Shown here: in pieces, positions 40,380 through 64,000 of the stretch
Layout: the number at the start of each line of letters is the position of its first letter
How positions within the stretch are numbered: position 1 is the stretch's first letter
Assembly (NCBI GenBank): GCA_963978895.1
Contig: OZ022244.1
Location: 20,781,717-20,845,716 of the forward strand
DNA length: 64,000 bases
Source of the DNA: Erpobdella octoculata
Taxonomy: Eukaryota > Annelida > Clitellata > Hirudinida > Erpobdellidae
Direction: 5' to 3'
Program-made: the position numbers and the translations under genes
The notes under the pieces: generated by a model
The model's input: the letters and a program-made list of their open reading frames with translations, nothing else
What the model was told of the DNA's origin: nothing
Databases searched by the model: none

Positions 40380-40845
40380 ATATAAACAAGTAAAGGAACA
40401 CAAACTTTGATTTCAAATACACTTGATTTAGAAATACAAAAGATGTTCAAATCAAGTTGTTTTTTCTTTTTAATTGAATCATGTATTGTCATCCAGGTGC
40501 TAGGTTAGCTGAGTTGGTAAAGTGTTAGCCTTGAATGTGAGAGCTTCACGGTTCGACTCCCACTCACTGCCTAGTAGCCCATGTCAACGGAAAATTTAGC
40601 GGGTAAAATCGTTCTCTCCGTGGGGCATGTAAAAGAACAGCGCCTTTGAACAAAGCGGAAAAGGCGCTCAATAAATTGGCAAAACAAATTGGCAAAACAT
40701 CCAATATAAAGCTATGCTTCTTAGCTAGTCAAAAAGCTGGTTAAATTTTACTTGCAAGATTTGCGTACAGAGAAAGACACAAACACACACATACACAAAC
40801 ACACACACAAACAGAAATTGTAACCTAAATAAAAGTTTGTAAAAA
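40380..40845 (+). repeat. Dispersed repeat, copy 2, interrupted by a SINE
   Basis: Collinear with 32846-33085 on either side of a SINE inserted after 'attgtcatccag'. The right part (40705-40845) resumes at 'ctatgcttcttagctagtca'. Confidence 0.75.
40493..40676 (+). mobile_element. tRNA-derived SINE, copy 1
   Basis: Pol III box A TAGCTGAGTTGG and box B GGTTCGACTCC are both canonical. A body follows ('gcctagtagcccatgtcaac', 'cgttctctccgtgggg'), then an L2-like tail 'aaaggcgctcaataaatt'. It matches the copy at 43047 with few differences. The paralogous locus at 32957-32975 lacks it, so the insertion is shown directly. Confidence 0.88.
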
Positions 40846-40926
40846 TGAATAACTGTATAAACTTGTTAGAAAAGAAAACATTCCTAAACTTAAGTTTAGT
40901 TCAAAAAGGTTGATGATCCTCTGAAC

Positions 40927-42301
40927 CAGTGTCGGATTCAGGAATGCCCAGGGGGGCCGGGCCAACCTAAAAAAGTTAAAAAAAAATTAAGTTTAATTTT
41001 TCATTTAGCTTGCAACTTCATTCTGTTTGTCGTTAGGCGTCGGTAGCCCAAAGATTTAAATTTATTAAAATCATCTCTTGACCAGCAATATTTGCAGTAA
41101 CTTCTGATATTTGGCAGATATCTAAAAACTTTGTGTCCTTTTTAAGTTAAGCCATTTGGACTTTCAACGGCAAGTCCAGAAGAAAATTTAAAATTATTTT
41201 TTCTATCAAAAACTCAGACGACTTAGCAGCGGGGTCTTAAAGCAATAATAATTTGTAATGAAAATGTTGCCTGTTTTCTTCATGTGCCGCCATCCTAATA
41301 ACTTTGCCACTAGATTGAAGAGTTTTTATGACTCAGTCTTAATGTTTCTTGATCCGCTTTCAGTCGTTGGCAAAACAGTTCAGTTTTATGGGTTTCAAAG
41401 TTTTTGCAAATAGTTGAAAACAGCCAGGCCAAAACGGTATTTCTCAGCACGTCCTTGTATGATTTTACGCAAAACATCGGAGATGCAATAACGCAGGTGA
41501 TGCCTCAGATGGCTTTGAAGGCAAAAGAAGCATTGCGGATGAAACATTTTATTGAGTTGTTATCAGTGCATTGGAAATGACATAGGAAATCGGCAAAAAT
41601 TAACATCTCCAAGGATTTGAAAGAAATAAACAGACTCACAATGCAAATCTCTCGGGGGTGGTCCAGAACTATTGAACAGAAAAGGCATTTTCATTTCATT
41701 TTCGGACGATTTCATCAATCAGTTAAAGGTACGGTTTAGGAAAATAAACGATTTTCTAAAATTAGCGCAACTGCTAAAAGTTACCCCAGTAGTTATCTTG
41801 TTGTCCAAAATCATGGTAGATTTATTCGACTTTGGCTTGAACTGTTCCAGTAATGTCATTACCACACAAATAAAACATAAAAAACCATTATCTTGTAAAA
41901 AAAATATTTGTTTGCCATCTTCTGTCTGATTGAAATGATCCAAGTATCACATACCGCAGCTTAAAAGTCATTTTCTGTTTTAAAGTGTCTGACGACTTAA
42001 ATCCGCAGAGAAAAGAGAGGTGTCTTGCTTTGACATTTATACAGAGTAGAAGATAAAATACAAAAACAAGATGAAAGAGAAAGAAAAAAAGGAAAAAGAA
42101 AGTAAGAAAGAGGATAACATAGTTGCTCGGTAAATACAATGTTTTATTTCAGTTTTTTTTGTTTTACTGTTAAAAGAAACTCAGGATATCTTACAACGGG
42201 TTGCATAACAACAGTAATTAAAATTTTAAAAACTAAAACATAGCTTTTTTAGACCCTCCTTACAAAATTCCTAAATTTGCCACAGTTCTTTCTGAACGCA
42301 C
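40927..42301. other. Unrecognised DNA with an orphan hAT-type end
   Basis: 40927 reads CAGTGTCGGATTCAGG followed by a G-rich run, like the hAT end at 33778. I found no partner end within the next 2 kb. Frames between show no domain that I recognise. Confidence 0.4.
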
Positions 42302-42536
42302 CTCTTCTCTTCAGAACTATTAGTTTCTCACCTTTCTCTTCTTTTCTTGAGTCTTTCTAAACTATCACCCGGATTTAGGCATTTGTATAAAAGTTGGAAA
42401 TGGTTTTAAAAAGAATGCTTGAAACCAGTCATCCTCTTTAAAACCATTTCCAACTTTTATGAAAACCGGGTGATAGTTTGGAACGATTCCAGAAATCAAA
42501 AGAACATTGAGAAACTAATAGTTCTGAAGAGAAGAG
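42302..42536. repeat. Inverted repeat, arms about 100 bp
   Basis: The left arm (42302-42411) and right arm (42437-42536) are complementary with several mismatches and a 10-base length difference. The outermost 28 bases, from 'ctcttctcttcagaactatt', pair without a mismatch. The loop is about 25 bases. No target duplication is obvious. Confidence 0.85.
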
Positions 42537-43046
42537 TTTCATTTAACTTTTCTGAGCTTCTTAAGTTTGGAGAGGTCCTGGATCTAGTTTACACGTATGT
42601 CTGGTGGTTAATGTTGGATTTACAGCAGGGATGTTATCTCAGCAAAACTTTGAGAGGGGAGCAATTTGTTCTCAGGGCCCACCAATTTTTCCAAAAAAAC
42701 CTTCTTTTTCTTTCCAAAAAAGCTGATAACCGTGGGGTAGTTGTTCCTAAAACTTTTTAATAAACCACTTCAGGGAGCCCACTAAAACATCGCACAGGCC
42801 CACTTCACCGTCATAGGGGCCCGTCTATCCATAAAAAGAGTGCACTCACGCCTCAAAAGCTTTTATTTTACACGACTGAGGATGTTGATAGGGGCCCCTC
42901 AAAAGTCAGAGGGGGCGGTGGCTCCTCTGCTCCCGTCAATTGACTTCTATGATTTACATTAACAGCAGCAGTCAAACCGAAAGTGGAACCTACTACATCC
43001 ACTTTTGTGCTTTTATCTGACGCGAGAATGTGCGCTAAATTCCTTT
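42537..43046. other. No recognised feature
   Basis: G-rich patches near 42815-42925 could be decayed transposon ends; nothing firmer. Confidence 0.4.
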
Positions 43047-43232
43047 AGGTGCTAGGTTAGCTGAGTTGGTAGAGTGTTAGTCTTGAATGTGAGAGCTTCA
43101 CGGTTCGACTCCCACTCATTGCCTAGTAGCCCATGTCAACGGAAAACTTAGCGGGTAAAATCGTTCTCTCCGTGGGGTATGTAAAAGAACAGCGCCTTTG
43201 AACAAAGCGGAAAAGGCGCTTTATAAATTACA
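43047..43232 (+). mobile_element. tRNA-derived SINE, copy 2
   Basis: Same boxes A and B, body and tail as copy 1, ending 'aaaaggcgctttataaatta'. The tail matches the 3' end common to L2-clade LINEs, whose machinery probably mobilised it. Confidence 0.88.
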
Positions 43233-44639
43233 TTTTTATTTAACATTTTCTGCTTCTACTACCCGATGCCTGATTTGTTGTGCTTTAACCTGCAGCATGT
43301 AATTTTTTGCTGGAATTTGCGGATCACTTCACATCCAAATCAGGATGTCTCACTACACCCTACAAGACTCGGCATCTAACAAGAGTGCTTCTTCAATTGT
43401 GATTTGTAGCCTTTCTTAAACGGCGTCAGCCTATAAGACAGTCTCATTGAGCCCAAATATTTGCAAGAACCTGAGGGTTTTATGAGCAAGAATTTAGTGG
43501 TATTAAAAGGTGGTTGGCTCAAGCCTTTTCCCTCTAAAGAAATCAAGCGAGTCAGACGCAAAGCCCAATTGGTGAAATTAAAAGCATACTTACTTCAAGT
43601 GGCTTACTACAGGGCTACAGCTATTTATTTCCGTGTTTTTCTCAATAGTCCTCCTCAACATTAAACAACTATAAATCACGGAAAGCACTTTGCATTACAT
43701 GATTTGCCTTTGGTTGTTGAAAGTACCGTAAGAACCAGCATGTTAGAATTAAGCAAGTTTCTAAAGTTGTTCTAAATTTTTATAACTTTAAATAAGTATA
43801 AGTAGAATAATAAATAGTAATTATTAATATTAACTTTAATAACAAAAGAAATTATAAAAGAAAGTTCAATCATCTTCTTATCGCTTTAAAACCACTTTGT
43901 CGATTAATAAAGAAATAATTTAATTAAATACTAAAATTAATAATATAGTATAACGAGCCGGTCTGAATGAGCAGCTGCACTCTGAAATAACAACAAGCCA
44001 GTAATCAATGGCACCGATGATTGACTTCTATTAAAAGGATCAGCTTTCCATTGTATCGATGCCTCCCGCTTGCAATCAACTGTTCACTTCTTTTATTTTC
44101 TATCTTTATTCCTTTCCGCCATTTCCTTCCTTTACCGTTTCGTCCGTCTGCTTATCAGTCTGCCTGTGTGTATCCGTCTGTCGGTTTGTATTTGTGTGTC
44201 AGTCTTTCTGTCTCTCTTTCTCACTCGTTGGTTTCTTTCAAGCGACGACGTGACGTTTATAAGTTGATCGAGTAACAAAGTAATAATGGTGACACAGGCC
44301 TGATCTCATTATTGTGGCATATTTGATCGACGAACGAAGAAATTTAAAACAAGTGACTCGATGCTGGTTGGCGTGAAACGAAGGAATGCAATTCAGTGAG
44401 CAACGACGACGTTGAAATGTAGGTTGAAAACACTGCGTCAAAATAGACGAATGGAAAGGTCTGGGTAGAATGGATGAGTTGAAGAATATTGGTAGCTGGT
44501 AGAGGTGGAATAGGATTTAAGGACATGAAAATGAAACAAACTTCATTTATGGGAGACAGAAACAAAGGTAATCAGATAAATAGATGGGTGGACGGATGAA
44601 TGAATTGGTGGAAAAACGGATGCACGTTTGTACTGAAGA
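43233..44639. other. No recognised feature
   Basis: AT-rich DNA, then a pyrimidine-rich stretch near 44060-44230. Overlapping frames there are compositional. Confidence 0.45.
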
Positions 44640-44993
44640 ACGTATATAGTATATACGATATGTACTGAGGAATGAATGCATGTACTGAGGATTAGATGTA
44701 TATACCGAGGAATGAATGCATGTACTGAGGAATAGATGTATATACCGAGGAATGAATGCATTTAAGTAGGAATGGATGTATGTACTGACGAATGAATGTT
44801 TTTCCTGAGGAATCAGAGGAATGAATGTACGAAATGAGGAATAGATGTTTGTACTAATGTACTGAAGAATTATTGTATGAACTGAGGGATGGATTATGTA
44901 CTGAGGAAAAAATGTATATACTAAACAATGGATGTAAATAATAGGGAATAAATGTATAAACTCAGGGTTGGATTATGATTGTATGTAGTGAAG
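44640..44993. repeat. Degenerate minisatellite leading into TATG array
   Basis: Units of about 22-24 bp such as 'atgtactgaggaatgaatgc' and 'gatgtatataccgagg' repeat with decay, then grade into pure TATG. This suggests the microsatellite grew out of the 'gtatgtact' part of the unit. Confidence 0.75.
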
Positions 44994-45566
44994 AATGTAT
45001 GTATGTATGTATGTATGTATGTATGTATGTATGTATGTATGTATGTATGTATGTATGTATGTATGTATGTATGTATGTATGTATGTATGTATGTATGTAT
45101 GTATGTATGTATGTATGTATGTATGTATGTATGTATGTATGTATGTATGTATGTATGTATGTATGTATGTATGTATGTATGTATGTATGTATGTATGTAT
45201 GTATGTATGTATGTATGTATGTATGTATGTATGTATGTATGTATGTATGTATGTATGTATGTATGTATGTATGTATGTATGTATGTATGTATGTATGTAT
45301 GTATGTATGTATGTATGTATGTATGTATGTATGTATGTATGTATGTATGTATGTATGTATGTATGTATGTATGTATGTATGTATGTATGTATGTATGTAT
45401 GTATGTATGTATGTATGTATGTATGTATGTATGTATGTATGTATGTATGTATGTATGTATGTATGTATGTATGTATGTATGTATGTATGTATGTATGTAT
45501 GTATGTATGTATGTATGTATGTATGTATGTATGTATGTATGTATGTATGTATGTATGTATGTATGT
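44994..45566. repeat. (TATG)n microsatellite, about 143 units
   Basis: About 570 bp with no visible interruption. It is open in several frames; none is a gene. Confidence 0.97.
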
Positions 45567-48500
45567 ACAGAGGAGTTGTTAAGATGCATTTACGGGAAGG
45601 ATGTATGTATTGATGGATGTATTTATAGATGGAGAGATGAATGTAAAGCCATCAGGATGGTGAGACATGCAAATGCAGGTGGGATGTTGTATTAATAAGC
45701 CCGCATGGACCGGTGAGATTGAGTGCACAGCTAGATGTCAGCGTATTAAGGACGCTTATTTGCTGAGTTTCGACCCAATGAAATTAACCTTTGCCATTAA
45801 ATATGAAATTATAATTTCGAACTAACCATTTAACGCATCATTAAGTAAATTATGTCAAAGTATTTTTTTTTTGTTAGAATTAATTACAGATACCACGATT
45901 GGTTTGAAGTAATTGATATGAAGTAATTTGTATTGTGCTGACATCTCTCGAGAATTGAGCGATCGATAAATATAACCCGAACTATCAGCGAACCAACCAA
46001 CCAGCCTTCCTACCTACCTACCTAACAATTCTTTCAATTAATTTTAATCTTAGAGTTTTGTATCAGATGAATAATTAATTCTATAGGGGGAGCATTCATT
46101 ACAACATGACACTTCTGTGTACCATGGTCTCTCAGCACTTGCCTCCTACTATCATCATCATCATCACATCATGTCCACCGGCGTTCACTCTCCATTTTTG
46201 CACTTTCCACGTCCATTCATTACAAAGAATTTACTGAATTTACCAGAGTTGTGTATCGTAAACATATCAAATTACGCTTTCACATTGGTACTATAAATGA
46301 TGCCATTATCCGGTAAGAGAAGATGGTAATGCAAAACATTAAGGACCGAGAATTGTCTTTATTAACTAGTAAAAACGTTATAATTAGTATTGTTACTAAT
46401 CATTGTCATATTCAATGTTAAAAACTAGCCGTATAACCATAGTTGAAGTCGAAGCTCTTGAAGTAATGGCCATCGTCATCATAACATCATCAGCTGCTTG
46501 AGCTGCATCGTTATCATCACCTCGAGGCGTGGAGTTGAAGAGCTTGACCAATGGCCACTACTGCCTTTTGTGCATACGCCTGAATGCGCTTGTTTGTGTC
46601 TGTGCATGTATGTTTGTGTGTATGTGCGATGCGTAGGAGTTAATGTTCCTAATTACAACAACATGGATCATCATCACCATCATCATCACGATCATCATCA
46701 TCATCAACAACATTACAGCTAATGCATTCATTCGCATTCCACGTTGCTATTATTGATGACATGCTACGCAGAAGAATCTTCTGTTCCCCCATGATTGATG
46801 CATTCATTCACTTCCCTTCTAGTTTCTCAATTATCCAATTCAGAATCAGGCAAAAACGTATTGAAAGGCTAATACAAGCAGATGCGCCGCACGCTAATTT
46901 TACCACGAAAACGAAGCCAAGAAATCTCCACCTAGGAGAACAAATGGCGGACTTCGGATTTCATTTAGTTAAATATCTTTGGAGCCAAAATTTCGAGGCC
47001 TGCGCTGTTCTCACTCGTCGCCATTACTTATTAGCAAGTTTTATCTTTTCATATCAACCGCACATTTGCAGAGCCGACACCTGACCAAACACGTAAAGGC
47101 ATAAATCGCTCGATCTGAATTCTTGTATTGCAGACAAATTCTCTTCGAACTAGAATTTCTTTCAAACATTTTCTTTTCTTCCAAATAAAATAAGACACGT
47201 CCTGATAATTGGAAACGTCGGCGAAACAAATATTTCAATTAGAAACAAAAATTAATAAACCAAAAAAAAAAATCTCGTTAATATTGATTGAAAGAATAAA
47301 TTATAGAATTATCAACAGGCGCGCTCCTTTTCGGCATTTTATGGCACTCGAACAACCGAGACAGGAAGCATGTCGCTTATTAGAAATTATCTTCTTTGAT
47401 GGGCGTCTGACGCAATACTGAAGTGCCTCACTCACTGGCCATGCCTCACATGGATGGGTCGTAAAAACAAGTCTTAGAAAATCTACTACATGAGATTCAG
47501 TTTTGCTATTTAACACGCTGATGTTGTTTTACGGAGCAGTGCCTGTCACCTGGATTTGAAGAAGTAATGGGGATTTATAGAGAAAATGAATTTTTTTTTA
47601 TCGCCGAAGATTTTTAGCGATGGACGGAAAAAATTCTGCAGAGAATATTGCAAATTCGTTTGCTTGCTGTTGTCGGCCGGCTGGCTTTTCGTCCATTTGA
47701 ATATAAATCGACAACAGATTGCAAATGGGAAATCTTTTATGTGGACGAGTCGTATGGTTGAACATGTGAGGCGTCTTCCTGGGGATGTTTTCCTTCCCAT
47801 GCGTGGGGGTGTGGTTGTTATTAAGCCTGCATTTGTGATATTTTCTGTGATCGAAGAATAACGAATAAAAGTTAGAAATAAAAGAGAGATCGATCAAAAC
47901 AGACAGAATATGAATGCGGTGAAGTCAATATGGTGGCGTGGTGTTGAAGTGAATGATTTAGAGAAAGAAAAAGTTAATTAGCTAAAGTGAAAGTTTTGCT
48001 TCATTGAATTATGAAACTCTCATATTATACATTCAAGCAAAACAGATTTATTAAAATAATTTGCCCACTCATGATGAATTGTCGATTCTCAAATGATCAT
48101 GCAAATATGCACACACACACACACACACACTACACATCAAGTGATTGAAACTGCCTCTATAATAAACATCTCACAAAACGGAACCACAAACATCTTCGGG
48201 CGTGAGTTAACGTGCCCGCAATAAACTTCAGACGCAACAGAGATTAATAAATAAAAAATAAAAATTGTTAATTTATTTGAATTGTTAATTCCGCAACTTG
48301 AAATGGTGCCATTGTTGCAATCGAGCACAGCCAGAAAAGTAACAATTATCAGTATTGCGTGACTCTTATGCATAATCTTCTGTAGCGTGTGACATAATAT
48401 ATTGGTCACGCATTTGTGTTACTTAATTACTTCATTGATGTAACGTATACAGTACAAACATCAAAATACTTAACTTCTTAACGCAGTATCTCGTTTTGTA

Positions 48501-48720
48501 TTCTCATACGAATTTTTGTCTCGTCTGTCTGCGGGTATTAGTTCGTATTACGCGAGTGAATACGCATCTAGTGGTAAAGTGGAAAAGCTTATTATTCAAG
48601 GACCAGTGCTTTGGGCCAGCATTACCAGAAGGTTAGTCTTCACAATTAGTTTGCTTCGGACAATAGTTCCTCGCGTTCGTTTCATCTCTCTCTCTCTCTT
48701 TCACTCGCTCACCCTCTCTC
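45567..48720. other. Upstream region of the PTK7-like gene, no recognised gene
   Basis: Contains short CCTA, ATC and CA runs (46012-46024, 46150-46166, 46665-46710, 48110-48131). Frames such as 46722-47084 have no family signature. No transposon end is recognised. Confidence 0.45.
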
Positions 48721-48725
48721 TTTCT

Positions 48726-48752
48726 ATTGGCTGGTTTCGTTCAATATAAAAG
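48726..48752 (+). promoter_or_regulatory. Candidate core promoter of the PTK7-like gene
   Basis: An inverted CCAAT box (ATTGG, 48726-48730) lies 15 bases before a consensus TATA box (TATAAAAG, 48745-48752). A start near 48775-48782 would give a 5' UTR of about 225 bases with several short upstream ATGs. A pyrimidine tract with 'gaacag' at 48853 could instead be a 5' UTR acceptor. Motif-based only. Confidence 0.35.
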
Positions 48753-49002
48753 CACAAATCGTGACTGCATGATAAAGATAATGTCTTATTCTTGTTAATG
48801 TTTCCTTGATTGTTCGCTTGCTTTTTCAAAATTGTTTGTTTGCTGCCGAACAGATTTACTGAAACAAGATATCGTAATTGGATTATCTTTTCAATTTCCT
48901 AATTTTGCTGGATGCATAAATTTCGTCGGTTCTTCTGAAAAATTTGCAATCGAAAACGATTTTATTTCGGATACAAACAACTTTCTACTCGACCATTCTG
49001 CG

Positions 49003-62820
<13,818 letters not shown>

Positions 62821-64000
62821 GTAAATTGATTTTACATTTTATTTTTATTTTATATTTATAAATCAAATACTTTGATTATATTTATTCAAACTTTTAATAC
62901 TTCCTGGAAAATCAAAAGTTATAAGGAAGGATACAATTTAATTATTTTCTCAATACACATATTTAAAGCATTTTTTCTTTAAATCGAGCCGCAATTTCTT
63001 TAAACTTTTTTGTTCCATAGACTCGAATAATTAAGAATAATTCTCAATATAAATCTTTCACAAGCTTAAAATACCGTCCAGATCAGCAACATAAAGCAAA
63101 CTTCTAGTATTGTCACTGATAAGAACTGGCTTACAGTTTTTATGATGGAAAGTTTACTTACTAAATCTATCTCTCCTTGTTTTATCCCTCTGCCTCTTTC
63201 CTGCCTTCTGTCTTTCTGTCCCTACTCCTCTTAAGTGGCATTTCGAAATATTGACTGACGTTATTCAAGTGCGTCTTGATTTATCCAACAGTTAATAAGC
63301 AATTAAGGTTAAAGAATGAGTTGGAAAACATCCATGGATTACAGAACAATTTTTTTATTATATATATATATATATACTAGCTGGGTTACCCGGCGTTGCC
63401 CGGGGATTTTAAAGGCTTTTTATCGTTTTCTCTCTGGCTCCCGTTTCCTTAACCGCTTGCTTTCCCGTTCCATGTCGCTTTCTCACTCCTGGTCGCATTT
63501 CTGCTCACGGTCGCTTTTCCGGCCCCGGTCTCTTTTACTTTTCCCGATCCCGGTTGCTTTTACGCTTTACCGCTCCAGCTTGCTCTTCTTTTCGCTCTTC
63601 TGTTCCTCCATTAAATTTTAGAGCTTTCCCAATGTGGCTTAGATGGGCTGTAGCGGAATGCTGTGCACAGTCATCAAAATTGATCTGTTCTCTCGTTAAC
63701 ACTTTGTTGTTTGGTTTGCTCGTTTAGTTACGTCTGAACTTCCTCAATTTTAATTAGTGTTCTTTAATGTATTGGTTCCACTCTGCAAGTGTGATCTTCT
63801 GCAAAGGCTTATTATGATTGACTGAAGCTGAAAAAAAAGAATTTATTAGTTAAAATCCGCTCATATATCTCAACAGGTTATATTTATTTTAAATACTTGT
63901 AAGATTATAAATGCCTACAATAGATTTATCACACACTGCTTTTTTGAGTTGTTCTTAGTTTTTAAGTGTCATGTCTACAGAAAGCATACAACGCTACATG
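62821..64000 (+). other. Start of intron 5
   Basis: AT-rich DNA, a TA run at 63358-63376 and the Helitron-like element at 63377. No further PTK7 exon is recognised. Confidence 0.5.
63377..63620 (-). mobile_element. Helitron-like non-autonomous element
   Basis: The minus-strand terminus CTAG at 63377 is preceded by the best-preserved hairpin of this family (CCCGG, gcaacg, CCGGG) and an 8-base spacer. The body repeats 'gctcccggtcgcttt'-like units, as at 317-634. It abuts a TA microsatellite. Confidence 0.7.

Noticed and set aside
40927..42960. Complete hAT element starting at the orphan end
   Set aside because: No matching inverted end or 8-bp duplication was found downstream.
48832..49002. 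57-residue upstream extension of the PTK7-like protein
   Set aside because: It begins with TTG. The ATG at 49003 is the first in frame and opens a good signal peptide.

Overview
This is eukaryotic, animal nuclear DNA. It is AT-rich by eye, gene-poor and crowded with microsatellites and broken transposable elements. Two genes are convincing: a single-exon TCAF-like M60 metallopeptidase on the minus strand (15601-17736), and the first five coding exons of a PTK7/off-track receptor on the plus strand (49003-62820), whose gene runs off the right edge. The gene families, an L2/CR1-like LINE and tRNA-derived SINEs with L2-like tails suggest an invertebrate, most likely a lophotrochozoan such as an annelid or mollusc. 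I cannot name the species.

Layout. 1-5.4 kb: the left copy of a duplicated unit, split by Helitron-like elements, a tRNA-derived SINE head and TA/TATG arrays. 5.4-8.1 kb: a 781-bp TCAC array and featureless DNA. 8.1-10.2 kb: two Helitron-like elements with internal tandem repeats. 10.2-14.9 kb: microsatellites, a CCCGAA-rich minisatellite, a deleted hAT element, an L2-like LINE and another Helitron-like end. 15.5-17.8 kb: the peptidase gene. 18.9-23.3 kb: a 4.4-kb hAT relic with an 8-bp target duplication and a nested MITE. 23.9-25.2 kb: a TA-flanked element carrying a 42-bp palindromic mini-element. 26.3-27.3 kb: a second copy of the deleted hAT, in the opposite orientation. 27.5-31.1 kb: the right copy of the duplicated unit, interrupted by a 2.1-kb transposon. 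32.4-33.8 kb: another hAT-type element. 34-48.7 kb: mostly unrecognised DNA with two SINEs, large TATG/TACA arrays, one long inverted repeat and three weak exon candidates. 48.7-64 kb: the PTK7-like gene. Its 10.4-kb intron 4 is full of simple repeats and holds a P-superfamily element.

The two genes show no functional link to each other. The rest is a record of transposition. Perfect target-site duplications mark hAT elements at 18912, 19722 and 26262, a P-like element at 60215, a palindromic mini-element at 24500 and an unclassified element at 28351. The last has its own empty site elsewhere in the window. Helitron-like ends all finish in CTAG, and several abut TA arrays. Long reading frames in simple repeats ([12 protein letters not shown], poly-L) are artefacts and are not annotated as genes.
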